Below, in pieces: positions 34,583 through 44,103 of a stretch of DNA of 64,000 nucleotides; within the stretch, counting starts at the first letter, position 1, and each line of letters starts with the position of its first letter. Source of the DNA: Chitinophaga hostae (GTDB lineage: Bacteria; Bacteroidota; Bacteroidia; Chitinophagales; Chitinophagaceae). The position numbers and the translations under genes are program-made. Location: assembly GCF_018224885.1 (NCBI RefSeq), contig NZ_JAGTXB010000003.1:372001-436000 (forward strand), read 5' to 3'. The notes under the pieces are model-generated. The model saw only the letters and a list, made by a program, of their open reading frames with translations. It made no database searches and was not told the DNA's origin.

Positions 34583-35761
34583 TTAAGTTTTAAGGTCTTT
34601 CTGATTAACTAATTCATACACGGCACTCAGCACCGCTCTATCTTTCTCGGATAACCGATGCCCCTTCAGCGCCATCCAGCTGCCGGCATCCTTCAATGCC
34701 TCCTGTAAACGGTAAGTATCCCCATCCCCCCAGCTGAATGATGGCACAAACTTAGCCGGAAACTGCCCGCCAAACACATTGCAGGACACCCCCACCACAG
34801 TACCGGTATTCAACATAGTATTGATGCCACAACGACTGTAATCCCCCATCAGCACACCGCATTTGGTACCCGCCGCTACCGCAGCGCCCTCGGCTTCCAT
34901 CCACACTTTTACGGTAGATACATTATTCTTCAGGTTGGAACAGGTGGTATTCGCTCCCAGATTGCACCATTCTCCTATGACCGCATCACCCAGGTAACCG
35001 TCGTGCCCCTTGTTGGAGTAACCAAACATCACGCTGTTCTTGATCTCGCCCCCGCCGGTACAATAAGGTCCCAGCGTAGTGGCTCCATACACTTTTGTTC
35101 CCATTTTCAATACCGCCCCTTCTCCCAGGGAAAACGGTCCCCGGATCAGGCACCCTTCCATAATCTGCGCATTTTTCCCTATGTATATAGGCCCCGCTTC
35201 CGCATTCAGCACACTACACGCAATAGTAGCCCCGGGTTCCAAAAAAATGTCCGTATGATTGAATTGTTGATTGGTGTGTGATAGACTGGCAGAGGTTCTG
35301 CCGGCAGTAAGCAGCTTAAAATCTGCCCTGAGCGCTTTATCGTTGAGCGCAAAGATATCCCATGGTTTATAAATTCCCAGTACTTCCCCCGGATAATTTT
35401 TCCGGACACTGTCTGAAAGCATTTCAACATTCCTGCCCGGTACCACTTTAGCCAGCAGCTGGTTATCTTTATACAGCTCCTCGTTGGGCTGCAACTCTTT
35501 AATCGCTGCCACCAGTGCAGTATCCGGCAGTACATGCCCGCTTATCAAAACATCAGGGGCAGCCCCATCCTTACGCAGTAACGGATACTTATCCTGTAAA
35601 TGCGGTACGGTAAAATGACCTACTCCGGCACCCAGCCAATGTTCCCATTTTTCCTGTATGGTAAGTATCCCTACTCTGCAGGCTGCAACGGGTCTTGTAT
35701 GTGTAAAGGGGTACAACAGTTCACGTACGGGCGTGTCAAAAAGAATATAATTACGCTCCAT
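34583..35761 (-). CDS. GlmU-like family protein (putative sugar nucleotidyltransferase)
   Basis: 392 residues. Left-handed beta-helix hexapeptide repeats in the middle to C-terminal half (GPIYIGKNAQIMEGCLIRGP and following). The N-terminal half lacks the standard nucleotidyltransferase loop GxGTRM, so the catalytic activity is uncertain. Such proteins are annotated GlmU family in Bacteroidota. Upstream of tpiA. Confidence 0.7.
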   Translation of the reverse strand: MERNYILFDTPVRELLYPFTHTRPVAACRVGILTIQEKWEHWLGAGVGHFTVPHLQDKYPLLRKDGAAPDVLISGHVLPDTALVAAIKELQPNEELYKDNQLLAKVVPGRNVEMLSDSVRKNYPGEVLGIYKPWDIFALNDKALRADFKLLTAGRTSASLSHTNQQFNHTDIFLEPGATIACSVLNAEAGPIYIGKNAQIMEGCLIRGPFSLGEGAVLKMGTKVYGATTLGPYCTGGGEIKNSVMFGYSNKGHDGYLGDAVIGEWCNLGANTTCSNLKNNVSTVKVWMEAEGAAVAAGTKCGVLMGDYSRCGINTMLNTGTVVGVSCNVFGGQFPAKFVPSFSWGDGDTYRLQEALKDAGSWMALKGHRLSEKDRAVLSAVYELVNQKDLKT

Positions 35762-35771
35762 AGCTGGCTAA

Positions 35772-35806
35772 AATAAAAAATCCCATCGATAAGCCGATGG
35801 GATTTT
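35772..35806 (-). terminator. Intrinsic terminator after rpmE2
   Basis: AAAATCCCATCG pairs with CGATGGGATTTT (loop 6), T run on the minus strand. Confidence 0.8.
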
Positions 35807-35830
35807 CTAAAAAAATATTTTCCGTAGAAA

Positions 35831-36082
35831 CTATGCTTTCTTAGCGTAGCGTTTGTTGAATTTGTCAATACGTCCTGCAGTATCCACCAACACGTTCTTA
35901 CCAGTATAGAAAGGGTGAGAAGTATTGGAAATTTCCAACTTGATCAACGGATACTCATTACCGTCTTCCCACTTTGCAGTTTCTTTGGAAGGTGCGGTAG
36001 AACGGCTTAAAAAGCTGTCTCCGTTTGACATATCTTTAAATATCACAAATCTGTAACTTTCTGGATGGATTCCCTGTTTCAT
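35831..36082 (-). CDS. rpmE2: 50S ribosomal protein L31, type B
   Basis: 83 residues. Type B L31 ([20 protein letters not shown]...) without the zinc-binding CxxC pairs of type A. Binds the central protuberance of the ribosome. Start at ATG 36082, as the upstream 13 codons are not conserved-like. Terminator follows. Confidence 0.93.
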   Translation of the reverse strand: MKQGIHPESYRFVIFKDMSNGDSFLSRSTAPSKETAKWEDGNEYPLIKLEISNTSHPFYTGKNVLVDTAGRIDKFNKRYAKKA

Positions 36083-36157
36083 ATCAAAATTATTGTAAAT
36101 ACAGGGTGCAAAGTTAACCAATTTTCTTTAACACCCAAAGATTATTCGTAAAAAAAA

Positions 36158-36649
36158 TCAGGATTTCATGTTAATATACTGCAAAGGTATACCCAGATTG
36201 GCTTCCTTCGCCTTTTGGATAACTTCCTGCAAGTCATCAATTTTCTTACCGGTAACACGTACAATATCGTCCATAATGGCCGCCTGTACCTTCAATCCCG
36301 CATCCTTAATCAGCTTTACGATCTTTTTGGCATCTTCCTGTTTGATCCCGTTACGCACCGGTATGTCCTTCTTAAATACCTTACCGCTCTGGTAAGGCTC
36401 CTTACTCAGGTCATAGATCGTTGCATCCAGGCCCTGCCGCATAGACCGGCTTACCAGCACGTCCAATACCTGTCCCAGCTTCATATCACTATCTACCTCT
36501 ACATTCAGTACCAGCTCTTTCTTATTCAGCTCTATTTCCACATGTGACCCCTTGAAATCAAACCTGTTGGTGATTTCCTTCTTCACAGTGTTAATTGCAT
36601 TATCCAGTGTCTGTAAATCTACTTTGCTAACAATATCAAAGGACGGCAT
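36158..36649 (-). CDS. YajQ family cyclic-di-GMP-binding protein
   Basis: 163 residues, standard YajQ length. Motifs MPSFDIVSKVD, NRFDFKGS and KIVKLIKDAGLKVQAAI are family hallmarks. YajQ is a small nucleotide-binding protein reported to bind c-di-GMP in some bacteria; the role in Bacteroidota is not established. Soluble. Confidence 0.92.
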   Translation of the reverse strand: MPSFDIVSKVDLQTLDNAINTVKKEITNRFDFKGSHVEIELNKKELVLNVEVDSDMKLGQVLDVLVSRSMRQGLDATIYDLSKEPYQSGKVFKKDIPVRNGIKQEDAKKIVKLIKDAGLKVQAAIMDDIVRVTGKKIDDLQEVIQKAKEANLGIPLQYINMKS

Positions 36650-36678
36650 AACTTAAAATTTTATATTCGAACAGCAAA

Positions 36679-36713
36679 TATAAAAAAGAAAAAGCAGGTA
36701 GAGAACTACCTGC
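36679..36713 (-). terminator. Intrinsic terminator of the ECF-sigma operon
   Basis: GCAGGTAG pairs with CTACCTGC, followed on the minus strand by TTTTTCTTTTTT. Confidence 0.8.
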
Positions 36714-36742
36714 CGCATATATACTCTAAATCTAACTTGTTA

Positions 36743-37498
36743 TTAAATTTTATTGATCTTACCCATGCCGGATATGGCCTGTGTAATACCGGGCTCTCCT
36801 TTGTACCGGATGTTACCCATACCGGAAATACTCACATCCATCTTTTTCTGCACAAATACATTTGCTTTTCCGGTACCGGAAATACCAATTTTTGCGTCAT
36901 TGGTAGATAAGTCCAGCGCCTCAATGTCAGCCGCTCCGGAAATTCCGTATTCAGCTTTGTCAGAACTGCCCTTCAGTTTTATATTGCTGGCGCCGGATAC
37001 GCCTACTTTCAGTAATTCAGTACGGATGTCCAGATTGGCATCTGCCGCGCCGCTGAATGACAGTTCTATACGATCGCTTTTCAGCGTACCCGTGCTGGTA
37101 AACCCTCCTGCTCCGCTGGCCGACAACCGGTCCACCTTCTGCAGGGTAACATATACCTTAATTTCTTTGGTAGGCTGAACATCGTATCCTCTTTTCGTGT
37201 GAATCCTAAGTTCACCACCCACAATCTCTGTTACGATATAAGGCAGCAGGTTTTCTTCGGCATCTATGCGGATACTGTGGGTATTCCCCTGCTCAATAAC
37301 TACTTTATACACCCCTGAAGTACTGATGTCTGTAAAGGGAGATGCATCCCTCGGCTCCTGTTTCATTACTCCGTTACCCCTTATACGTTCCTCACGGATA
37401 TGGCTAAACGAAATTCCGGTATATTTAAAGGAAACCAGTGCTCCCGCAGCCAGTAACAATGGCAGGGCAATCAATAAATACGTGGCTAGTCTTTTCAT
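36743..37498 (-). CDS. Head GIN domain-containing protein (DUF2807)
   Basis: 251 residues. One N-terminal membrane segment or signal (about 5-25), then repeated beta-strand units with ISG motifs (SASGAGGF, VSGASN, GISGAADI, SISGMGN), typical of the head domain of GIN proteins. Probably a surface/periplasmic beta-helical binding domain. Last gene in the sigma operon. Confidence 0.85.
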   Translation of the reverse strand: MKRLATYLLIALPLLLAAGALVSFKYTGISFSHIREERIRGNGVMKQEPRDASPFTDISTSGVYKVVIEQGNTHSIRIDAEENLLPYIVTEIVGGELRIHTKRGYDVQPTKEIKVYVTLQKVDRLSASGAGGFTSTGTLKSDRIELSFSGAADANLDIRTELLKVGVSGASNIKLKGSSDKAEYGISGAADIEALDLSTNDAKIGISGTGKANVFVQKKMDVSISGMGNIRYKGEPGITQAISGMGKINKI

Positions 37499-37540
37499 AG
37501 TGTAACTATATTTAAAAGATTTTAGAATGGCATTTTATAA

Positions 37541-38626
37541 CTAGAGAATATCAAGTTTAACATCTGAGTTCACCCCGTGTATTTTTATATAGGAAGATGA
37601 TTCATTTCCACCGCCTGCCTGTGCTGAGTAATTCAGGGCCGAGCCTTTCCGGTTGGATACTACATTTTTCAGCTCTAACCCTCCGGTTTTCAGATCTCCG
37701 TTCACCAGGTTCGCACTGATGGCCAATGACTGTCTGCGGGGAAAAGCCATCCTGAGATCAGAATAAGTGAGCTGAAAATCAGCCTGCTTAAAACCGCTAC
37801 CCGCTTTCTCTACCCTTACATCGCCATAGGTCATGTTCATATTGATCGCCTCCTTCAACTCCTCCAAACGCAGATCGGAATAAGTGCAACGACCACTCAC
37901 CTGGTCTGCTGTTTCTACTTTATAGTCGTCATAGTTGGCTGCAACTTTCAGGCTACCCAGCTTACCAACAACATATTCGCTATAGTTGGAACTGGTTTCC
38001 AATGCGTCCAGCTGATCAGCACGGATGGTAGAATAGTTGCCTCTCACATTTACTTTACCCGCCTTACCGATTTTGCCTTTGTCGCAGTAGTTAATTCTGA
38101 GTGTAATATCTTCTGCTTCCCGGATATCAAAAGTGCAGTAGTTCATATCCAGCGAAGCGGGGAATGTAAACTTGTCCGCAATCACATCTCCAAACTGGTT
38201 TTCTACGACCAGCTTCTGTAAACTCTGCGGAATATATACATCGTAGTCAATATTCACATAGTCCTTGGAATCCATTTTACCCCCCCAGGAAAACCAGCTG
38301 GAGCCGCCCTTTGAGGGATTATAGGCAGTGCGCATGGAAACGTTGGTATTGCTCCTTCTGTCAGTATTAACATCCACCAGTTCTGCAATCGCCTTTGCCT
38401 GTTCGTCATTCTTTCCAAATCCTGTTACCGTAATGGTGGCTTTAATTTCATTCTTGTTCCAGGCATGAAAAATAATCTTACCATATTTATTGGAAATACC
38501 CAGCGTAGCATTGTCGTTTACTGAAAACGATTTGACGATTGTTTTTTTGTAAGCTGTTCCGCCATTATGAGCTTGCGCCAGTAAAGGGAACAACAGGAAT
38601 AACAAGCATTTAAATCTCAGCTTCAT
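37541..38626 (-). CDS. Exported beta-solenoid-like protein (DUF4097-type)
   Basis: 361 residues. Signal peptide about 1-19 (MKLRFKCLLFLLFPLLAQA), then many repeated beta strands of the type YSDLRLEELKEAINMNMTYGDVRVE. Similar in style to the GIN neighbour, so both may read surface state. Overlaps the preceding gene's end by 17 nt. Confidence 0.7.
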   Translation of the reverse strand: MKLRFKCLLFLLFPLLAQAHNGGTAYKKTIVKSFSVNDNATLGISNKYGKIIFHAWNKNEIKATITVTGFGKNDEQAKAIAELVDVNTDRRSNTNVSMRTAYNPSKGGSSWFSWGGKMDSKDYVNIDYDVYIPQSLQKLVVENQFGDVIADKFTFPASLDMNYCTFDIREAEDITLRINYCDKGKIGKAGKVNVRGNYSTIRADQLDALETSSNYSEYVVGKLGSLKVAANYDDYKVETADQVSGRCTYSDLRLEELKEAINMNMTYGDVRVEKAGSGFKQADFQLTYSDLRMAFPRRQSLAISANLVNGDLKTGGLELKNVVSNRKGSALNYSAQAGGGNESSSYIKIHGVNSDVKLDIL

Positions 38627-39167
38627 ATTGTTTTTTTGTATGACCTGGTGTTACACGTTTTTCCTGCAACTCTTCCAGAATTTTGTCCAGTAAGTCCAGC
38701 TTCAGCTGGTAATAGCGTATAAGTGCGGCGCGGATCCTTTCATTGCCCGGATTATTCTTCAACTCTTTCTCCAGCGCTTTATAAGTATCGTTGCGAAGTT
38801 CAAGTTCTTTACGGGCGGTACTGTCCAGCCCCAGCTCACTAACAGGATATGCATTGATTTGCTCCAGCTTTTCGTTTATGCGTGAGGTATAGTACGCCTT
38901 GGCTTCCTGCATTTCCGGCGCTATTACTGCCAGTTCCTGCCGCTGCTGCTGCTTATGTTTGGTGAAATAAAACAGGGCGCCGGCATTTACAAATAGTACC
39001 AATATCACCGCTGCCTTAAACCAATTCTTCTGTAAAAGCAGTACTACCCTACCTTTGCGCTGATTAGTCAGTTCCTTTTCCAGTGCACCCCAAACCCTCG
39101 GAGAAGGCCCCTGCTCTTCAAACTCATCCCGGTGCTGCTGAATAAAACTTTCAAAATTGTCTGGCAT
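38610..39167 (-). CDS. Putative anti-sigma factor, membrane protein
   Basis: 185 residues. One transmembrane segment (about 48-67) separates an N-terminal cytosolic part from a charged periplasmic helical domain. Its start overlaps the sigma gene stop (TAATG), so translation is coupled. Anti-sigma role is inferred from the position; no ASD motif is recognised. Confidence 0.6.
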   Translation of the reverse strand: MPDNFESFIQQHRDEFEEQGPSPRVWGALEKELTNQRKGRVVLLLQKNWFKAAVILVLFVNAGALFYFTKHKQQQRQELAVIAPEMQEAKAYYTSRINEKLEQINAYPVSELGLDSTARKELELRNDTYKALEKELKNNPGNERIRAALIRYYQLKLDLLDKILEELQEKRVTPGHTKKQYEAEI

Positions 39168-39733
39168 TAACGAGTTACATTTTGCTGTTTTACAATCTGT
39201 CTTACTTTCTCCTTTGCACGCATATATTGCGTTTTTACAGTGGATTCAGTAATACCCAGCATCTCTGCTATTTCCCGGTGTGAATACTCTTCAAAAAGAT
39301 AGAGATTCAACACCGTACGGTATCCCTGTGGTAAGTCGCGGATGGCGGATTTCACAGCGGCAACGGTCCAGGTATGCTGGGCTTCGTCCACTCCTTCTTC
39401 TGTCATCACCTCCACTTCATCTACATCTTCAAAATACACCTTCTTTTTACGCAGTGTATTCAAACAATGATTTACCACTATCCGCTTAATCCAGGCACTG
39501 ATACTGCCGTCGCGCTCCAGCTTATGAATATGCCGGTGTACCTGGATAAAAGCTTCCTGCAAAGTGTCTTCTGCATCGCTCACGTTATTGGTCATACGCA
39601 GACAAATATTATACATCGCCGCGGAATATGCATCGTACAATTCACGGAATGCGCGGACATCCCCCTTTTTGCAGCGGTCGATTACATTCTCTGCTATTTG
39701 CGTTTGATTCAAGTTAGAGGCTGATGCTTTCAT
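39167..39733 (-). CDS. ECF RNA polymerase sigma factor
   Basis: 188 residues with sigma-70 regions 2 (about 20-90, including NNVSDAEDTLQEAFIQV) and 4 (about 130-180, HREIAEMLGITESTVKTQY). First gene of the operon with a putative anti-sigma and two exported proteins. Directs transcription of a probably small regulon; stimulus unknown. Confidence 0.9.
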   Translation of the reverse strand: MKASASNLNQTQIAENVIDRCKKGDVRAFRELYDAYSAAMYNICLRMTNNVSDAEDTLQEAFIQVHRHIHKLERDGSISAWIKRIVVNHCLNTLRKKKVYFEDVDEVEVMTEEGVDEAQHTWTVAAVKSAIRDLPQGYRTVLNLYLFEEYSHREIAEMLGITESTVKTQYMRAKEKVRQIVKQQNVTR

Positions 39734-40072
39734 TATAAAGACAGTAATTGTAAAAAAGGTTGCACGCTCGTTGAAAGGATTTTCCGGTTTTTTGCGCCTT
39801 CTGCCAGGTCCGATCTCATAACCCGCTTCTATCTAATTAATTATTAAATATTTATATAGATGGATGAAAGTTAATTTCCGGTAAAAAATTTCTTCAAAAT
39901 TATAAGAATACAATATCGGAACGGGTCAAATTATACAAAAGGGCTGTTTTTTGTGACGAAACAGGCACTTCCCATTTCCGAAGTTTTGAAAGGAAAACGC
40001 AGCCCAATGAGAGGCTACGTTTTTCCATCCTTTATATACCTAAAAAACCATCTTTAGGACAGGAAGTCCGGA
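39734..40072. other. 339-nt gap between the ECF sigma gene and the TonB receptor gene
   Basis: Both flanking genes are on the minus strand. It must hold the sigma promoter and the receptor terminator. No TAnnTTTG element was clear, which fits a promoter recognised by another factor. The terminator candidate is listed separately. Confidence 0.5.
39991..40025 (-). terminator. Candidate terminator of the TonB receptor gene
   Basis: GGAAAACGCAGCC pairs with GGCTACGTTTTTCC (one mismatch). The T run is weak. Confidence 0.45.
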
Positions 40073-42550
40073 TTAATTACCTCCCTGTTTTACACGATTT
40101 TGTTCTGCTTCCAAACCTGTCTGACGGGTACGGGCGGCCTTTATATTGTTGTTACCAAAACGGTAAGTAAAGGTCAGTCTCACCTGCCGGCTGTCCCGTG
40201 CGCTGGATACGGAAGTATATTTACCCGCATTTTCAAAATCCCCGCGGAAATAATTAGTCTTGAAAACATCGGCCACATTCAGTTTCAGGGAACCTTTGCC
40301 TTTCATTACTTTCTGTGATACACCCAGGTCCAGTGAAGACATGGACTTCATTCTAAACAGGCCTTCGTTGGTTACCTGCGGTGAAACATAGAAGTAGGTC
40401 ACTTCGGCAGCCATATCCTTACTAATGGTAAATGTTTGTTGCGTACGGCCAAAGAATGCGCCGGAAGCGAGTTTTACAGCGTTGTTATTGACTACTGTTT
40501 CATATTTTCCATAGGAAACAGATACGGTGGTAAAACTCATCCACCATTTGGTAATAGGCATAGGTACAGAGATATTCAGGTTGAAATTATCAGCGCTGGC
40601 TACGTTCATGTATTTGTACCGGATGATAGAAGTATCTCCTGTAGTCCTGTCTACATCCGCCTCCAGGATCTTCGTCATCATATCTTTTGTACGGGAGTAA
40701 CCCAGGGAGGTGATCAGGAATTCTTTGAAAGTATGCGTGATTTCAAAGTTGTTGGAATACTGTGGTCTCAGATTTGGATTACCCGCTTCCTTGGTATACC
40801 TGTCGAGGTAGAATTCAAATGGATTGAGATCTTCATAGCTCGGACGCTCAATACGACGGCTGTAGCTGAATCCCAGGGTATTACTTTTATTCAGAGTATA
40901 TGTCAGCGCCGCACTTGGAAACAGGTTAAAATAAGTAGAGTCGTTCTTTACCATTTTATTCTCTTCTCCCTGCATGGATGTTGAGGTACCGGTAATATGT
41001 GTTTGTTCTCCGCGCAGGCCCAACTGCACATTCAATTTCTTGTATTGTTTGTTGAAGTTGATGTAGGCAGCGTTGATGTTTTCCTTATATATAAAGTGAT
41101 TGGAGCGGTTTTGATCGGGTATCCAGTTGCCGCTTCTCAATGAATCAAAGCGCGCATCGTTATCTGTAGTCACAAAACTTACTTTTACGCCGGCTTCCAG
41201 CTTCGCCTGATTTTTCAGCGGATGTACATAATCCACCTTGGCGGTTTTTATTTCGATGGTAGAAGGCTGATTATTGCGGGAAGTATCCGCGCCCAGTACC
41301 CTTTTTCCTGTTACGTCCTGGGAAAGCGCGTAGATATTGTTAAACTGCTTGTCGCTGTTCCGTGCATAATCCAGGTCAATGTTCAACTCCTTACCGGTAG
41401 AATCGAGGATACCGCGGTAGTTTACGTTATAGGCGCCTCTTCTCCATTTACCGGCATAGTTGGTATTGGTATACAGGATAGAATCTATCATTTTACCATT
41501 GCCGATTTTGGTGGTAGCGTTGGAAGGAAAATCACGTCCCCTGTCGGCCAGATCTACCATTACACCAATGGTATGTCCTTTACTGATAAAATAATCCGCC
41601 CCGATTTTGCCGCCATGATAATCAGATGTCTGTTTCATGGTATTGAACTGGTCGTATACGCTGAATCCTTTACTGTCGCGGATAGAGCGGTAAACACCCA
41701 GGTCCTGTTGCTGTTCCCGGTGGCTATAGTTATAGGAACCGAATATGTTGAACTTTTCGTTACGGTGATTCAGGTTCAGTCCGCCGTTCAAACGGGGCCA
41801 TTTTCCAACAGCAGCTCCTACATTCATATTTCCGTTGGTACCGTAACTGGAGTTCTTTTTCAGTTTCAGGTTAATGATCCCCGCGTTGCCGGCTGCGTCA
41901 TATTTGGCAGAAGGATTGGCGATCAGTTCAATCTGGTCAATATTGGTAGCTGGCATGCTTTTCAGCAGCTCGGCAACATCTTCCGGGGTCATATTGGTTG
42001 GTTTGCCATCTATCATGATAATTACCCCACCTTTACCTTTCATGGAAATATTGCCATCCTTATCTACATTAATGGTGGGTGATTTTTCCAGTACTTCCAT
42101 GGCAGAGCCGCCGGAAGCGGTGATGCTGCTTTCTACATTCACTACCATTTTATCTGCTTTCTGCTCTACAAATGGTTTACGGGCGGTAACATCTACTCCT
42201 TTTAAAGTTTTGGAAGCTGCTGCGAGGGATACTGCCGGTACGCGGATGCTGCCACCTGCTACTTCAAACGCCTGGCTGTATGCCTTGGTCATGCCAACCG
42301 ATACAGCAGCTACCAGGTACTTACCCTGTTTTACCTGTTCAAATTCATACTTACCATTTATATCTGCGATGGCTCCTTTTACGAGCGTTGAGTCTTTTGC
42401 TTTTAATAATGTTACAGTAGCGAACTCTACAGGTTTATTGCCGGCCTGGGTTATTTGTCCTGTCACACCTGGGTTATTTTGGGCCATGGAGGTTAAAGCT
42501 GTTACTAACATGCTCATTGTCAATGTTATAGCTTTAATGTTTGCTTTCAT
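40073..42550 (-). CDS. TonB-dependent receptor family, OMP_b-brl_3
   Basis: 825 residues. Signal peptide about 1-23, CarboxypepD_reg-like domain about 30-110, plug with GKGGVIIMIDGKPTNMTPED, and barrel. This subgroup is common in Bacteroidota and often has no SusD partner; its substrate is not predictable. Upstream region carries CTAC-A-GTAG palindromes that may be repressor sites. Monocistronic. Confidence 0.88.
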   Translation of the reverse strand: MKANIKAITLTMSMLVTALTSMAQNNPGVTGQITQAGNKPVEFATVTLLKAKDSTLVKGAIADINGKYEFEQVKQGKYLVAAVSVGMTKAYSQAFEVAGGSIRVPAVSLAAASKTLKGVDVTARKPFVEQKADKMVVNVESSITASGGSAMEVLEKSPTINVDKDGNISMKGKGGVIIMIDGKPTNMTPEDVAELLKSMPATNIDQIELIANPSAKYDAAGNAGIINLKLKKNSSYGTNGNMNVGAAVGKWPRLNGGLNLNHRNEKFNIFGSYNYSHREQQQDLGVYRSIRDSKGFSVYDQFNTMKQTSDYHGGKIGADYFISKGHTIGVMVDLADRGRDFPSNATTKIGNGKMIDSILYTNTNYAGKWRRGAYNVNYRGILDSTGKELNIDLDYARNSDKQFNNIYALSQDVTGKRVLGADTSRNNQPSTIEIKTAKVDYVHPLKNQAKLEAGVKVSFVTTDNDARFDSLRSGNWIPDQNRSNHFIYKENINAAYINFNKQYKKLNVQLGLRGEQTHITGTSTSMQGEENKMVKNDSTYFNLFPSAALTYTLNKSNTLGFSYSRRIERPSYEDLNPFEFYLDRYTKEAGNPNLRPQYSNNFEITHTFKEFLITSLGYSRTKDMMTKILEADVDRTTGDTSIIRYKYMNVASADNFNLNISVPMPITKWWMSFTTVSVSYGKYETVVNNNAVKLASGAFFGRTQQTFTISKDMAAEVTYFYVSPQVTNEGLFRMKSMSSLDLGVSQKVMKGKGSLKLNVADVFKTNYFRGDFENAGKYTSVSSARDSRQVRLTFTYRFGNNNIKAARTRQTGLEAEQNRVKQGGN

Positions 42551-42616
42551 ATAAGGCGATTTAGAGAATTAGATGTTGTTTGGTTTTTTAGATTCCTTTA
42601 GTTCCTTAGCTTATAT

Positions 42617-42643
42617 ACTACAGTAGTTAAACTACTACAGTAG
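42617..42643. promoter_or_regulatory. CTAC-A-GTAG operator-like palindromes
   Basis: Two palindromes CTACAGTAG lie at 42618-42626 and 42635-42643, and a third half-like CTACTAC is at 42649-42655. They lie about 70-100 nt upstream of the TonB receptor start. Design resembles BlaI/CopY-class sites, but differs from the dyads at 28132-28171. Confidence 0.5.
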
Positions 42644-42732
42644 ATTAACTACTACGATGTAAAAGTAGGTATTATGCATTACACAGTACATAGCATTACA
42701 CAAACGGTCTATACGCAGGGATGAGTGGTAAA

Positions 42733-42795
42733 AACAGCTTTTAGCTTTTAGCGGTTAGCTGTTAGCTTTTAGGGGTTAGCTGTTAGCTGTTAGAA
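42733..42795. repeat. Heptad tandem run (TTAGCTN class)
   Basis: Nine 7-bp words in a row: AACAGCT, TTTAGCT, TTTAGCG, GTTAGCT, GTTAGCT, TTTAGGG, GTTAGCT, GTTAGCT, GTTAGAA. Only one arm here; a decayed GTTAGCT word follows near 42915. The rest of the gap 42551-42996 holds the operator-like palindromes. Confidence 0.75.
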
Positions 42796-42996
42796 AGCGT
42801 GATGGAACTATTTAAGCTGAAAGACGACTGGGTAGGGATAATGTTTCATGGGGAGTTGCACTATATAAAATAGTGGTGTTAATACCGGATAAACGGTATT
42901 ACTGGCTGTCAGGGGTTAGCTGCTAGTGATAGGAAAAGCATGGGATGAGCTGTCAGGAAAACGGCAATTCAGCATATGGAGGGAGAAAGCGCCCGC

Positions 42997-43932
42997 TTAG
43001 TTCAGGCGCTCATCGAAATCTATCATTTTACGATAGGTATGTTTACGGCGGTGGTGGTAGAAGTGCATAACGTATACGAATAACACCATACACAGGGATA
43101 CCAACAGCATCAGCAAAGTGCTGCGAACGCCGAGCATCAGGTTTTCGGGAGAAAGGATCCTGGTACTGATAGATATTTCTTCAGGCGCCCAGCGTGCCGG
43201 TTGATCGGTCCGGGGATTAAAGTCCGTATATCCGTTCCCATTGGTAAAATGCGCCGATGCCGCCACCTGTTGCAATTGCTGTTTTACCTGGGCAATAGCA
43301 CCAACTTTACCAATCGCGGTAAAACAAAGCGCCCCTTTTCTGCCCAGCAGCCGCACTTCATAATTAAGTACGGGAGGAACGCCTCCATCAAAATGCAGGA
43401 TCCTGGCCCAATGAAGGGTACGGCTTTTTTTATCGAAGTAGGGAGGAAAGGCCCAGTCCATACTGGTAATAACACCGGCTCCTTTACGACCGCGCAGCAG
43501 GTTATCGTTCTTCAACTCCTCTTTCATTTCGCGGAGCAATCTGCCATAGTTGATTTTCCCGGCCTCCTGTTCATCCAGATAGCCGGACGGCTCAAATGAA
43601 ATCACAAAACCACGGAAATCTTTATCCAGCGGGCCTGTCCTTTCAGGCACCAATACGCCGAGGGTGTTGGGGTTTTCAGGATTCCCCCATAAATGCTCTA
43701 CCAGCAGCCGGCTCCGGGCGGCGTTCAACAAACGATATCCCTCAGGCACCTGTAAAACGGCGCCCTGCCCAAGCTCTTGTTCACCTACACTGTAAGAAAA
43801 GGATGCTACTATAATGTCAGATGAATCCAGCTTATCATATTTACTTAGACTGTCTTCCCTGGATAATCCGAGAACACTGAGGCTGACAGATAAGCAAAAA
43901 AACATCACAAAGCTGCAATAAAACGTACGCAT
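42997..43932 (-). CDS. DUF2167 family membrane protein
   Basis: 311 residues. Signal peptide about 1-20, then the DUF2167 hallmark GAVLQVPEGYRLL, LWGNPENPNTLGVLVPE and DEQEAGKINYGRLLREMK. One membrane span near the C-terminus (about 267-291). Function is not known; members sit at the envelope. Confidence 0.8.
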   Translation of the reverse strand: MRTFYCSFVMFFCLSVSLSVLGLSREDSLSKYDKLDSSDIIVASFSYSVGEQELGQGAVLQVPEGYRLLNAARSRLLVEHLWGNPENPNTLGVLVPERTGPLDKDFRGFVISFEPSGYLDEQEAGKINYGRLLREMKEELKNDNLLRGRKGAGVITSMDWAFPPYFDKKSRTLHWARILHFDGGVPPVLNYEVRLLGRKGALCFTAIGKVGAIAQVKQQLQQVAASAHFTNGNGYTDFNPRTDQPARWAPEEISISTRILSPENLMLGVRSTLLMLLVSLCMVLFVYVMHFYHHRRKHTYRKMIDFDERLN

Positions 43933-44103
43933 AACTCTAATTAAATAGCCACAGGTTGTTTACCAGCTCAACAAAACAAGGATAAAGCAGTAAAAGGCTT
44001 AGGATAAGATAGTGGGAATAAAAATACGAATAGATAGTGCTACTCTAATGCTAGTGAAAAATAGTTTTAAAATCGGTACCAGGCAATAACACGTTAAATA
44101 CAT

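Noticed and set aside
39991..40025. Interpretation of the hairpin as an ECF-sigma operator
   Set aside because: Position 3' of the TonB receptor gene and stem-like symmetry fit a terminator better.
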